Source of the DNA: an uncultured Psychroserpens sp.
GTDB taxonomy: Bacteria > Bacteroidota > Bacteroidia > Flavobacteriales > Flavobacteriaceae
Reading direction: 5' to 3'
Assembly: GCF_947500255.1 (NCBI RefSeq)
Contig: NZ_CANMRL010000005.1
Location: 248,001 to 312,000 of the forward strand
Length of the DNA: 64,000 nt
Positions within the stretch are counted from its first letter, which is position 1; the number at the start of each line of letters is the position of its first letter. The notes under the pieces were generated by a model. The model was not told the DNA's origin. It saw only the letters and a list, made by a program, of their open reading frames with translations, and ran no database searches. Positions 9,000-18,141 of the stretch are shown piece by piece. The translations under genes and the position numbers were made by a program.

Positions 9000-9986
9000 C
9001 TAGAATGTACAGACATTACTAGAACCACAAACGCCTTTCATATAGCGATATCCACAGCTTACATGATGCGCATCACCAACTTTGATGAGTCCTTGTTTTC
9101 CTTTTGTGAGTTCTAATAAGATTTCACCAAATCGGAGTATAGGGTTGGAGGCAGGGAAACTGTTGTCAATAACACCATGTTTATTTATAAACTGAACGTT
9201 TTTGGTACCTACAGGTTCATAATCCCATTGTGCAGCCTTCTCTAATAATTCTTTTATAATCTCTGGAAGCAACGGAAATTTCTCAAGAAGCTCGATAAAA
9301 GCTTTTCCAGGTGCTAAAAACGGCACAAGATCTAAGTAGTTTTCAAAATTAGTACTATTAGGAAATGCCACATCATAATTAGAAGCGAAGACAGCATCTC
9401 CAGGTTTTGGTCCAGCGAAAGTCACGACATGATTGGCAGTAAATAAGTTTTTATTTTTAAAATATAGCGCAGCAATAGGAGCCATAGCTCCACCTTTACT
9501 GTGCCCAGTTAAATAAATGGGTTTTTCCTTACGAGGATCGAACTGACTTAAAGCATACAAGATTCCGGTTTCCAAAGATAATAAAGCATCGAGAAAACCT
9601 TCATGAACTTTTCCAGGATATCCAGTAATGTAAGGCACTGTATTGGCGTAGAATATATTTTGAATCCAATCAGCTATAGACTGAGCGGTTGGAGGGATAG
9701 GCGGCAAGGTTCCTCTAAATGAAATGATAATACCTTCGGCTGTTTCACCGATAAAGCAAGCTTCAATCTTTAGAAACTCATTAGGTTTTAAAGGAGAAGC
9801 CACGACAACAAAAGGATCGCTCAATAATTTAATTGCATTATACTGATTGATTGTATTATGATTATCTGGATTTTTAGTTGGTTTCGGTCTTAGATCTTTA
9901 CGATAGACACCATTTGGAAATGAGGTTTCGATAAGATAAGCTGAAGCAGAAGCACATAATAATCTGCAATGATCTATAGTTGCCAT
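9000..9986 (-). CDS. Lipase class 3 family protein
   Basis: A 328-residue alpha/beta hydrolase. The lipase-3 elements appear in order: the oxyanion strand IISFRGT, the conserved K-V-H-E-G-F segment (GKVHEGFLDALL), the nucleophile elbow TGHSKGGA (usually GHSLGG), the acid residue in NYLDLVPFL, and a His near the C-terminus (GDAHHVSCGYRYMKG). Such enzymes hydrolyse acylglycerol esters. There is no obvious N-terminal signal (MATIDHCRLLCASASAYLIE), so the location is uncertain. Several Cys near the C-terminus (CGYRYMKGVCGSSNVC) could form disulfides. It is monocistronic and convergent with the S41-like gene. Confidence 0.85.
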   Translation of the reverse strand: MATIDHCRLLCASASAYLIETSFPNGVYRKDLRPKPTKNPDNHNTINQYNAIKLLSDPFVVVASPLKPNEFLKIEACFIGETAEGIIISFRGTLPPIPPTAQSIADWIQNIFYANTVPYITGYPGKVHEGFLDALLSLETGILYALSQFDPRKEKPIYLTGHSKGGAMAPIAALYFKNKNLFTANHVVTFAGPKPGDAVFASNYDVAFPNSTNFENYLDLVPFLAPGKAFIELLEKFPLLPEIIKELLEKAAQWDYEPVGTKNVQFINKHGVIDNSFPASNPILRFGEILLELTKGKQGLIKVGDAHHVSCGYRYMKGVCGSSNVCTF

Positions 9987-10073
9987 AAGTCTGATATTTT
10001 TATTTATCCAAAGATAATTTCAGAATATGAGATACAGGCCAGTAGAATTACGTGGTTTTAAAATCCCGAAATA

Positions 10074-10346
10074 CTAAGCAGTCCGTCTTTGATCGGCATG
10101 CACAGATGCTTTAATTTGCAGCAAATGATTGACAATAGAGGACAACTCGAATTTTAAAAGGCGACCATCTTTACGACTAAAATCTTCCACATGATGTTTA
10201 TAGATAGATTCGACACCTTTCTTAATGGAAATAAAGTAGCTATCGTCACTCGCATCAAAGGTAACAGAGCTTTTGAAATCACTTTCTTTTAATAACCAAT
10301 ACGACAAACTATTGATCTGATTGAATAAGGCTAAATTTTCGTCCAT
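10074..10346 (-). CDS. Small hypothetical protein
   Basis: From the first ATG (10346) this is a 90-residue soluble protein starting MDENLALFNQINSLSYWLL. A longer reading to 10412 needs a TTG start and is less likely. It contains mixed charged helices (SIYKHHVEDFSRKDGRLLKFELSS) and no membrane segment, signal or known motif. I do not recognise the family. It lies between the lipase and methyltransferase genes on the minus strand, 87 bp upstream of the lipase start, and could be cotranscribed with it. Confidence 0.55.
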   Translation of the reverse strand: MDENLALFNQINSLSYWLLKESDFKSSVTFDASDDSYFISIKKGVESIYKHHVEDFSRKDGRLLKFELSSIVNHLLQIKASVHADQRRTA

Positions 10347-10545
10347 AATAGTAGATTTTAATAGTTTTGAGGGATACTCTAATTTACTACCGAAAGAACA
10401 GTTTTGATGCAATTAAGGGTTAAACAACCCATAAAATCGCCAACCGAAATGCATATGTTAGATTTTACCGTTGAATGACTTCATAATGTTATAAATTGAT
10501 GTTAATTAACATCTCCAACATGTATTTGTTTTTTAACTTGTAGGT

Positions 10546-11193
10546 ATGAGATTTTTTGTAATATGCTTATTATTAAGCGTTTATCCAATCCAAGGTTTTT
10601 CTCAATATAAAGAAATGGATTGGAAAGAACGTGATACATGGATGGCTCTAGACACCATATTTACGGCTATTGGTATAGACAAAGGCGATCATGTTGCAGA
10701 TATTGGTTGCCATGAAGGGTATTTAAGCGTACGATTGGCCAAAAAGGTTGAAAAAGACGGAAAGGTGTATGCGGTCGATCTTCGTACAGATCGCTTAGAG
10801 ACTTTAAAAACAATAGCTAAAGAACGGAAACTAGATCATATTAAAACCATAGTTGGTGATTATGACAATCCGAATCTTCCCAGAGGACGATTAGACACGG
10901 TTATTATTATGGACACGTACCATGAAATGACCGATTATATGGAGATTCTAAAACATGTGAAAAAGTCATTAAAGCCTGGTGGCCAGATTGTGATTATAGA
11001 AAAACTCAAGTCACGTATTGTAGGCAAATCTCGAGATGAGCAAACAGATGCGCATAGTTTAGGACCTGAGTATGTTGAGAAAGAGTTAAATAAAGCAGGA
11101 TTTAAAATCCGATACCAAAACAACGATCTAGGTGATTGGGAGAATGATCCAGACAAAGTCATTTGGATGTTAATTGCAACGAAAGGGAAGTAA
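10546..11193 (+). CDS. Exported class I SAM-dependent methyltransferase
   Basis: The 215-residue protein carries a recognisable Rossmann methyltransferase fold: motif I VADIGCHEGYLS (residues 50-61, with Cys-His in place of the usual Gly), the acidic end of strand 2 (VYAVDLRTD), DTVIIMDTYHEM for motif III/IV and the post-core LKPGGQIVIIE. The first 20 residues (MRFFVICLLLSVYPIQGFSQ) look like a Sec signal ending in FSQ. That would place a SAM-dependent enzyme in the periplasm, where SAM is not expected. Such signal-bearing methyltransferases do occur in Bacteroidota; the substrate is unknown. It is the last gene before the repeat-rich region. Confidence 0.78.
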   Translation: MRFFVICLLLSVYPIQGFSQYKEMDWKERDTWMALDTIFTAIGIDKGDHVADIGCHEGYLSVRLAKKVEKDGKVYAVDLRTDRLETLKTIAKERKLDHIKTIVGDYDNPNLPRGRLDTVIIMDTYHEMTDYMEILKHVKKSLKPGGQIVIIEKLKSRIVGKSRDEQTDAHSLGPEYVEKELNKAGFKIRYQNNDLGDWENDPDKVIWMLIATKGK

Positions 11194-11249
11194 TTGTTTT
11201 TGCTAGATCAAGCGTATATAGGGAAGTATCTTAGATGATTTTATTATTT

Positions 11250-12204
11250 TTATTTTACATAATATAAATTATAGTACATTTATAACAAATTACTGTATAC
11301 GCAGTATTTTACATAATTGCGGATATAACTTCGCATATGCGAATTATATCGATAGTGATTATGTAAAAAGTAATTTGTACCAAAGCAAAACTCTATGTAG
11401 CTATAATGATACTATGTAAAATAGAGCTTCTCGTAAACTTTAATATTCTGAACAATTATCAAGAATTTATTTTTTAAACGATTGTCAGCGATTAGCATAT
11501 GTAGAAATAAAATGTATCTATAATTTGACGTTATGTAAAATATCCGCTGCCAAACGCTCGATTGCTTTGATAAAATCAAATTACTATTGTAATTTATTTT
11601 ATACGCTAAGCGCATTTAAAAAGCTAGCTTTTAATTGTTATTAAAAATTTAGCGTATTTGAGTATTTGTGCGTTATATTTTTTTCTACGCGATTTTTCGG
11701 AGCATTTCTATTTTAAATTATTGTCCTCAAGAATGCTTCACATTTCTCGTCAACTTGCCATAAGAGCTTAAATTTTAAAAAAATAAAATTCTAAGCACTT
11801 ATTCTATTCTCGCTATTATTTAAACTTTTTTTTGGAGCTATTAATATTATGTAAAATAGAATTTGAAAGTTTAGAACTACTTAAGTTTTTATTAAATCTT
11901 TTTTTCTTGATAAAAAAAGAAACAAAAAAATCAAGTTAGGTATTCTAGACATTGATACTCAATCAATATCTCAAATAGTATATAATTTTGGAAACAATTA
12001 CGTTTCGTTACACTATATTTTAGACTATTTGACGTTAAGAAAATGTCTAGTAGACATTTTTAGTTAAATACACTTAGAAGTTTATTTTGTTATAAATGTG
12101 ATGTATCCAAATACAATCATCCACAGGATAATTGCATTCGTATAGCCTAAAATATAGACGTTCCTCTCTCCTATTGTTTTAACCAAAATTTTATGAGGTC
12201 AATT
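11250..12204 (+). repeat. Noncoding modular repeat, copy 1 (longest)
   Basis: The 1,020-bp gap after the methyltransferase has no believable gene and holds the longest copy of an element also seen in four later gaps. Modules, left to right: a TTATAGTACATTTA segment (about 11269-11293); GCGAATTATATCG (11339-11365); 11444-11488, shared with 15942-15990; 11535-11600, which matches 21068-21133 at 62 of 66 positions; 11641-11671, which matches 15995-16025 at 28 of 31; a 10-bp-stem palindrome (12040-12060); and a right-end motif (12172-12200) ending AAAATTTTATGAGGTC. The 12-mer ATTTTACATAAT or its complement occurs, exact or nearly so, six times here. Origin is unknown. Confidence 0.8.
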
Positions 12205-12213
12205 GAGAACCAA

Positions 12214-14073
12214 TTAAAATTTAAAGAAAGCATAATAATCTGAATTTTTTACTTTCATTTCGCTTTTAAAAAGAACTTTAATTAAAATAGAACTTTTTAT
12301 TAATAGTTCAGCTTCTTCTATTGTTACCTCGTATTCGTCATTTATTTTCCATTTCTCCTCATACTTTTCTAATTCACTATCAATGACATCCTGTGTTAGC
12401 TCTTTTACATCAATTAATAATTCTTTATCAAACCAGTTGTCATCTTGATAAATAATGTAATCAACACTATTCTCAATATCAATTATAAGTAATGTATTAG
12501 GAAAGACTAAAGACTTATTTACAACAGAAATATCCTTATACTTTGCATAAGTAAATTTATTAGTTGATTCTTGTAGGTATTCAACTTCTCTATCCTTATT
12601 TAATAAATCTAACCCTCTCCAATCAGTAAGTATTACATATTTAGATGAATCTTCGATTTTACTAATAAATTCATCAACTTTATTTTTTAGGTCTTTTACT
12701 TCTATAAAGTCTTTATGGAATTTAAGAGTAGAATAAAATTGTCTTTCAATATCTCTAGCTAATCTTGCTCCAACATCACTTACTCCATAAACAAAGTTAT
12801 TTCCTTTATCAGTAAACATTGATTTCATTTTATTATATAAATTGAAATACCCGAAACCTTTTATTTCCTCCTTATTTGGTAAGTATTCAACACTATTATA
12901 TTGCTTTAATAATTCAGGTATTATATTGTTGTTATTCCAGTTCTTCAAAACATTTTTTTGGAACTCTTCAACTTTTTCAGCTGATATTGGTTGCTCTATA
13001 ATATTTTTATATTGTTGTAATTCCTGCTTTTTCTTAATTTCTTGAAGAAAATCAAGAATATTTTCTTTGCTAATATTAAACTCTTCGATAACTTTATCTT
13101 CAGCTACACCATTGTATAAAATTTCAGACCAAAAAGGTGTCAACCTTTTTTCAATACTCTCAAGAATAGGTTTAATATCATTTATTAAATACGATAATGA
13201 TTCGTTAGGTTCAATTTCTCTACCAAATCTTGAAAAAACAAGTTTTCTACTATTTAAAAGTAAAATTGTAAAACCAAAATTTAGCCAATCACGACTTGAA
13301 AGCGCCATATATGCTTTTCCTGGTTTATGCTCTTCTAGTTCCCAATCATCTATTTCAAGAAAACTATGAAATGACCTAGATTTTAATTTTATAAATAATT
13401 CGAATAACTCTATATCATCTCTAAAATGAAATTCATTTAAAATGTTATCATTTAAATTAAAACTTTCAATTTCACTTAAAGAAATTTTATTGTTTGCGTA
13501 ACAAAAAATTAACCAAGAATAAGTAATCAAATAGAGGCTTCGATGCATAAAGCGTATTTCTTCTGTAATATTTTCTTGCAAACCTGTTTTTGATTCTCTT
13601 AAATCAAACCAACTAGTAATTTGGTTTAATTCATTAAAAAGGCTTGCGAAATTTCCATTGTCCTTAAATTCAATAGTTTTTTTTAATAGTTGTACTGTAG
13701 CCCAATAACTAATTTCGCAAAATTCTCTTTGCTTATCAATATCATCGCTATTATCAATACTCTTTATAATAGTAATAGAAGTGGTTATATTTTCTCTGAA
13801 GTTAATAGCGATTAAATCTATTAGATTCGCTCTGTATTTTTGATTTAGATATGGATATACCTTTACAGATATTATAATTAATTCTTTAAAAGCTGATAGA
13901 CTTCCATCTCTTTTAGATTTATAAACTTTGCTTCTTATAAATAAAACAAGCTTTCTAAATATTTCTTCATTGTCTAAACGAGAAGAATCTCTTAACGAAA
14001 ACAAAAGGGCACTTACTACATTTGGTAAGTACAATTTTGAGGTGTGTTTATTATAGCTTTGTCCTAAAAACAT
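12214..14073 (-). CDS. Unrecognised 619-residue protein of a two-gene unit
   Basis: A long, AT-rich gene for a predominantly alpha-helical, probably cytosolic protein; I see no signal, clear membrane segment or catalytic motif. The first half looks like helical repeat or scaffold (for example KLVLFIRSKVYK, AFKELIIISVKVYPYLNQKY). The C-terminal third has alternating strand/helix character (KYVILTDWRGLDLL, SLVFPNTLLIIDIENS) and could be a separate alpha/beta domain. Its ATG overlaps the stop of the upstream membrane-protein gene by one base (TAATG), so the two are coupled. It lies between noncoding repeat copies 1 and 2. I do not recognise the family; a conflict-related role is only a guess from context. 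Confidence 0.7.
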   Translation of the reverse strand: MFLGQSYNKHTSKLYLPNVVSALLFSLRDSSRLDNEEIFRKLVLFIRSKVYKSKRDGSLSAFKELIIISVKVYPYLNQKYRANLIDLIAINFRENITTSITIIKSIDNSDDIDKQREFCEISYWATVQLLKKTIEFKDNGNFASLFNELNQITSWFDLRESKTGLQENITEEIRFMHRSLYLITYSWLIFCYANNKISLSEIESFNLNDNILNEFHFRDDIELFELFIKLKSRSFHSFLEIDDWELEEHKPGKAYMALSSRDWLNFGFTILLLNSRKLVFSRFGREIEPNESLSYLINDIKPILESIEKRLTPFWSEILYNGVAEDKVIEEFNISKENILDFLQEIKKKQELQQYKNIIEQPISAEKVEEFQKNVLKNWNNNNIIPELLKQYNSVEYLPNKEEIKGFGYFNLYNKMKSMFTDKGNNFVYGVSDVGARLARDIERQFYSTLKFHKDFIEVKDLKNKVDEFISKIEDSSKYVILTDWRGLDLLNKDREVEYLQESTNKFTYAKYKDISVVNKSLVFPNTLLIIDIENSVDYIIYQDDNWFDKELLIDVKELTQDVIDSELEKYEEKWKINDEYEVTIEEAELLIKSSILIKVLFKSEMKVKNSDYYAFFKF

Positions 14074-15242
14074 TATTCAAAATTTTCTGTGTATAAATCT
14101 AATATTGCATCAAAATCGTTTAATACTTTTTTAAGGCTTTTGTGATTTCTCTTATAAACACTATCATTTAGTTCATCAAAAATAAATTCCAATTTTTCAT
14201 TCATTTGTTCATTTGCAATTGATTTGTCAGTATTTTTTTTGGTAAACTTATAGGATTTAAGAATCAAGTACTCGTGAATATTTTTTGTAGATATTTTAAA
14301 GAACTTCCAAAACTTATTTTCTTTAAATTTTTTATTGTCATTTTCAAAACCTAATAGTAAATAATCGTTTTGCTCATAAAACTTCTGCTCAAAATGAACT
14401 GGTACGAATTTTTTTATTTTAAACTTTTTTGTTCTTCTTAAAAGCTTTTCAAAATTGACATCTTTTAAATAAAATCCTTTTTTTCTATTAAACAAATAGT
14501 TGATGTTTTCATCCTTTTCATCACCAAAAAAGTAATTGTCATTACTTGTTTCACTATAACCATTTTTAATAAGTGTGTCTTTAAATATTTTCTCGCTTTT
14601 TATTTTATATAATTCTTGAAATATGTTTAGGGCAAAAATCTTCCGAGTATCATTAACATAAATCTCTTTTAGTTTTGTTGGTTTAATTATTTCAAATACT
14701 CTGGCATAGAGCCTTATTAATGATAATATAAAAATGACGACTAAATAAAAATCTAAAACCAATAGATTTTTTAATGCATTAATAGACAAAGTAAGACTCA
14801 ATAGCTTTTGAAGAACAAAACAAATTACAAGGCTAAATCCATAATATGCTACAGATTCATAGTTTACATAACGAACAATTAGTTTAATATTAGTATCCAT
14901 TATTTCCTTAAGAAAATTGAATAAAAATGTTGTCGCGATTAAAGTAATTGAAATAAATGTTCCAATATATAGCGTGTATTCGTGTAAAACTCTTTCAATA
15001 TAATTATTATCAATTTTTATAAAATTGAAATACTTAAGAATAGGTATTGACTCATAGTTAAAAGAGAAAATCACATTAATGGCACAAAGAATTAAAAGAG
15101 ATAATAAAAAATGATACCATCTAGCTGTGGTTATCTTTTTTTTAATGTATATAAGGAGTAAATTTTTTCGTTTTAGTATATCATAAATATCTTTATGCTC
15201 TTTTTTAATAGTATCATCAAACTTATTTAATAGTGTAGACAT
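14073..15242 (-). CDS. Unrecognised polytopic membrane protein, partner of the 619-residue protein
   Basis: The 389-residue protein has a short cytosolic N-terminus, about four membrane helices (near residues 42-60, 90-110, 131-151 and 155-175) and a long charged C-terminal domain (about 190-389, Lys-rich, e.g. RRTKKFKIKKFVPVHFEQ). It is the first gene of the pair and overlaps the next start by one base. The layout of membrane anchor plus large soluble partner is common for sensor/effector pairs, but no known domain is visible. Base composition is markedly AT-rich even for this window, which together with the flanking repeats is compatible with acquisition by transfer. Confidence 0.7.
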   Translation of the reverse strand: MSTLLNKFDDTIKKEHKDIYDILKRKNLLLIYIKKKITTARWYHFLLSLLILCAINVIFSFNYESIPILKYFNFIKIDNNYIERVLHEYTLYIGTFISITLIATTFLFNFLKEIMDTNIKLIVRYVNYESVAYYGFSLVICFVLQKLLSLTLSINALKNLLVLDFYLVVIFILSLIRLYARVFEIIKPTKLKEIYVNDTRKIFALNIFQELYKIKSEKIFKDTLIKNGYSETSNDNYFFGDEKDENINYLFNRKKGFYLKDVNFEKLLRRTKKFKIKKFVPVHFEQKFYEQNDYLLLGFENDNKKFKENKFWKFFKISTKNIHEYLILKSYKFTKKNTDKSIANEQMNEKLEFIFDELNDSVYKRNHKSLKKVLNDFDAILDLYTENFE

Positions 15243-15617
15243 TCATAATTATGTTGAATTTTAAATATACAAAATATTAACAATCAAGTATTATTGAAAA
15301 CCTCATAAAATCATATTATTAAATAGTTTTATTAAATTTGTGCATGGAAAGTATTAATGATTTTATCGCAAATTTTATTATTAGTATTCTTAATTTAATT
15401 ATTGAAAAAATTATATTAAGAGTAGCTATATTAAAAAAATCATTTTTTCATGGTGGTATACATTTTCAACAACTTAGTATGTGTTAAAAACGTTTGCTGT
15501 TAAAGTGTTTTTATATAGTTTAACAGACAATCTCAATATCTGCAATATGTTTTATCCTAAATAAGCGAGATAGTTCCTTAATCGCGCTTTTCAAATAAAA
15601 TAAAATTAACAAAGTAG

Positions 15618-16117
15618 CCATTCCACACACATTCCACTTCTCTCCTATCGTCGTTTCGTAAAAAGAGTGTTTACTCGCTCCTCTCTTGTTTTGATAAATA
15701 AGAGCTCGTGAACCGCAAAAGCGGTTTCATTCACATCGTAGAGAAACTTTTGTCTAGAAAAAAATAGAGAAAATGATGTAATGAGCTTTCGCTTTTTACC
15801 AAAGCTCAAGTTACATAACGCAGAACATTATAGTACATTTAATACAATTTACGTAATAGCTCATTTATGAGGTATTTGACATACTATCAAAATATGATGA
15901 TCCTGTGAATCATTATATTTTGATACAAGGTTCAGTTAATTTGAATATTCTGTACAATGATCAAGGAATTATTTTTTAAGCGATTCTCACAGTATTAAAA
16001 TTTTAGCGTATTTGAACATTTGTGCAAAAATTATAATACCTATTTAATATATTAAACGACAATGATCTAAAATTTTATGAGGCCAAGTTTAAACATAGAG
16101 ACTCTATTTTACATAAT
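15618..16117 (+). repeat. Noncoding modular repeat, copy 2
   Basis: The 898-bp gap 15243-16140 holds about 375 bp of AT-rich sequence without a convincing gene, then a copy of the element. Modules: E1 from 15618 to about 15770 (starts CCATTCCACACACATT), including the nested palindrome GTGAACCGC/GCGGTTTCATTCAC; E2 from 15806 to 15935 with a 17-bp hairpin at 15885-15925; the 15942-15990 and 15995-16025 modules shared with copy 1; and AAAATTTTATGAGGCC at 16069-16084. The 14-mer CTCTATTTTACATA (16102-16115) is the exact complement of 11413-11426. Module order equals that of the other copies. Confidence 0.8.
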
Positions 16118-16140
16118 AATTAATCTTCTAATCGAATTAA

Positions 16141-16554
16141 TTATAGATCAAAAACATGTTTTGGTTCCTTAAAACTTTTAAACTCCAACATATAGCCATT
16201 TGGGTCTTTAACAAAGAATGACAAATGTTCTCCAGATTTATTTTTCAAAAACGTTGTTTGTGTTACTAATTCTAAATTGAGGTTATTCAGTTTTGTATAC
16301 ATTTTCCCCCATTCTTCAACATTTAATATAATTCCAAAATGAAAAGAAGGCAAAGTTTTTCCCTCGAATACATAATTAGGACAATTAAAATTAAATTTAC
16401 CTGCTTGAGTAAACGTTATTTGATGTCCAAATAAATTAATATCTACCCAATTATTAGAATATCTTCCTAAAGTAGCTCCTACTGTATCTACATAAAACAT
16501 TTTAGTTTCAACCAAATTTATACAAGGCAATGAAAGGTGAAATAAATTATCCAT
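16141..16554 (-). CDS. VOC (glyoxalase/bleomycin-resistance) family protein
   Basis: A 137-residue protein with the two-module VOC pattern: MDNLFHLSLPCINLVETKMFYVD at the start and GEHLSFFVKDPNGYMLEFKSF near the end, where the His in FHLSLP and the Glu in LEFKS are the usual metal-ligand positions. VOC proteins include glyoxalases, dioxygenases and binding proteins, so no reaction can be assigned. It is the last gene of the polyamine operon, one base after the preceding stop. Cotranscription suggests a link to polyamine or related metabolite chemistry, but VOC proteins often appear in unrelated operons. Confidence 0.82.
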   Translation of the reverse strand: MDNLFHLSLPCINLVETKMFYVDTVGATLGRYSNNWVDINLFGHQITFTQAGKFNFNCPNYVFEGKTLPSFHFGIILNVEEWGKMYTKLNNLNLELVTQTTFLKNKSGEHLSFFVKDPNGYMLEFKSFKEPKHVFDL

Positions 16555-16555
16555 A

Positions 16556-16807
16556 TTAATTTGCGTTAATTCGTTCTAAATATTCTATTCTATATATAAT
16601 AAAGTCATCTTCATCATCAACAATATCTTCAGAGTAAGCTATATGAAATACTTTGTTTAGCAGACTTTTATCATTTTTTAAATCAAACCTCATTAATATT
16701 TGAGGATGTATCTCTTCAAAATCCATATCTACACCATTATCAAAAGTAAACGTATAGAATCCGTTTTCATAAGATTTAAAAATTACTGTTTCATACATTG
16801 GTTTCAT
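16556..16807 (-). CDS. Small hypothetical protein of the polyamine operon
   Basis: An 83-residue acidic protein (MKPMYETVIFKSYENGFY...) that looks beta-rich in its first half and ends with EDIVDDEDDFIIYRIEYLERI. There is no signal or membrane segment. I do not recognise a family. It sits between the acidic 102-residue protein (40 bp upstream) and the VOC gene (1 bp downstream) in the direction of transcription, so it is read as part of the polyamine operon. Confidence 0.65.
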   Translation of the reverse strand: MKPMYETVIFKSYENGFYTFTFDNGVDMDFEEIHPQILMRFDLKNDKSLLNKVFHIAYSEDIVDDEDDFIIYRIEYLERINAN

Positions 16808-16847
16808 AACTACTTAGTTTATAATTATGGTTTTTAATTTTCATAGA

Positions 16848-17156
16848 TTATTCTAAATCCTCTTCATTTAAAGCATCAATATCTATATTATCATTAATAG
16901 AATCATTATCATCCTCATCGTCATTATCGACCTCTAGTTCTTCTTCATGCTCTTCCATAGCTTGAACTAATCGTTTTCCAACTTTTATTAAATAGACAGT
17001 ATCTTCAGTTCTTACTTCAACCGCTTCAATATATTCATTTTGGGCATTTCTAAAGGCTATTATGTCTTTGTCAGCATATCCTTCAGGGAATTTTTCTATC
17101 AGAAGATTTAAAATATCTTCATTCAGTTTTTGGTAATCTACAATTTTGCGAATCAT
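16848..17156 (-). CDS. Small acidic-tailed hypothetical protein of the polyamine operon
   Basis: The 102-residue protein has an ordered N-terminal part (MIRKIVDYQKLNEDILNLLIEKFPEGY...FRNAQNEYIEAVEV) and a highly acidic, probably disordered C-terminus rich in Asp/Glu/Asn from about residue 70. Small proteins of this kind appear beside the deoxyhypusine-synthase-like gene in Flavobacteriia, from my memory of such loci. The acidic tail could interact with cationic polyamines or nucleic-acid-binding proteins, which is speculation. It begins 10 bp after the deoxyhypusine-synthase-like stop. Confidence 0.65.
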   Translation of the reverse strand: MIRKIVDYQKLNEDILNLLIEKFPEGYADKDIIAFRNAQNEYIEAVEVRTEDTVYLIKVGKRLVQAMEEHEEELEVDNDDEDDNDSINDNIDIDALNEEDLE

Positions 17157-17166
17157 TTGTTTAGTA

Positions 17167-18141
17167 TTACATGCCTAACAAATAGGCAAAGATTAATGGA
17201 GCAACAATCGTAGCATCACTCTCAATTATAAATTTTGGTGTATTAATATCTAATTTTCCCCAAGTTATTTTTTCATTAGGAACAGCACCAGAATACGAAC
17301 CATAACTTGTAGTAGAATCACTTATTTGGCAGAAATAACTCCAAAAAGGTGTATCTGTTCGTTCCATATCTTGATATAGCATTGGCACGACACATATTGG
17401 GAAATCTCCTGCGATCCCACCTCCTATTTGAAAGAAACCAATTCCGTTTTTAGAATTATCAGTATACCAATCTGCTAGAAAGGTCATATACTCGATTCCT
17501 GATTTTACAATACTTGCATTTACTTCTCCTTTTAACACATAGCTTGCAAAAATATTTCCCATAGTACTATCTTCCCATCCTGGGCATACAATTGGTAAGT
17601 TCTTTTCTGCAGCTGCATACATCCAAGAATCTTTTAGATCTATTTCATAGTATTCTTCTAGTACTCCAGATAATAATAGTTTATACATATACTCATGTGG
17701 TAAGTATCTTTCTCCTCTTATATCAGCTTGCTTCCAAATTTCATAAATGTGTTTTTGCAATCTTCTAAATGCTTTTTCTTCTGGAATGCAAGTATCTGTA
17801 ACGCGATTGAGTCCTTGTTCTAATAAATCCCATTCTTGTTTAGGTGTTAAATCACGATAATCAGGAATTCGCTTATAGTGAGAATGTGCAACTAAGTTCA
17901 TGATATCTTCTTCTAAATTTGCTCCTGTGCACGAAATAATGTGCACTTTATCTTGACGTATCATTTCTGCAAAAATCTTTCCTATTTCAGCTGTACTCAT
18001 TGCTCCAGCCAAAGACACTAACATTTTAGAGCCTTTAGTTAATTGAGTTTCATAGGCTTTTGCAGCATCAACAACTGTAGCAGCATTAAAATGCAGAAAG
18101 TATTCTTCTATAAAGTTGGTAATGGTGCCTTTAGTAGTCAT
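17167..18141 (-). CDS. Deoxyhypusine synthase-like protein
   Basis: The 324-residue protein has the DHS fold signatures: MLVSLAGAMSTAEIGKI and IISCTGANLEEDI at the NAD-binding region, a large central domain with FFQIGGGIAGDFPICVVPML, and the C-terminal catalytic segment ITWGKLD, in which Lys296 matches the lysine that forms the covalent intermediate in eukaryotic DHS. Eukaryotic and archaeal DHS transfers an aminobutyl group from spermidine to eIF5A, which bacteria lack; bacterial homologues have been linked to polyamine synthesis (homospermidine-type chemistry). Its 11-bp overlap with the agmatinase gene and position after arginine decarboxylase support a polyamine role. Reaction product here is unproven. 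Confidence 0.88.
   Translation of the reverse strand: MTTKGTITNFIEEYFLHFNAATVVDAAKAYETQLTKGSKMLVSLAGAMSTAEIGKIFAEMIRQDKVHIISCTGANLEEDIMNLVAHSHYKRIPDYRDLTPKQEWDLLEQGLNRVTDTCIPEEKAFRRLQKHIYEIWKQADIRGERYLPHEYMYKLLLSGVLEEYYEIDLKDSWMYAAAEKNLPIVCPGWEDSTMGNIFASYVLKGEVNASIVKSGIEYMTFLADWYTDNSKNGIGFFQIGGGIAGDFPICVVPMLYQDMERTDTPFWSYFCQISDSTTSYGSYSGAVPNEKITWGKLDINTPKFIIESDATIVAPLIFAYLLGM

Noticed and set aside
11412-11615. A 67-codon minus-strand open frame in repeat copy 1
   Set aside because: It lies across repeat modules that recur elsewhere without the frame being kept, and has no start context or protein-like composition.
15344-15487. A 47-residue hydrophobic plus-strand open frame (MESINDFIANFIISILNLII...)
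   Set aside because: It is very AT-rich and Ile/Leu-rich as expected by chance here, with no ribosome site; a small membrane peptide cannot be excluded.
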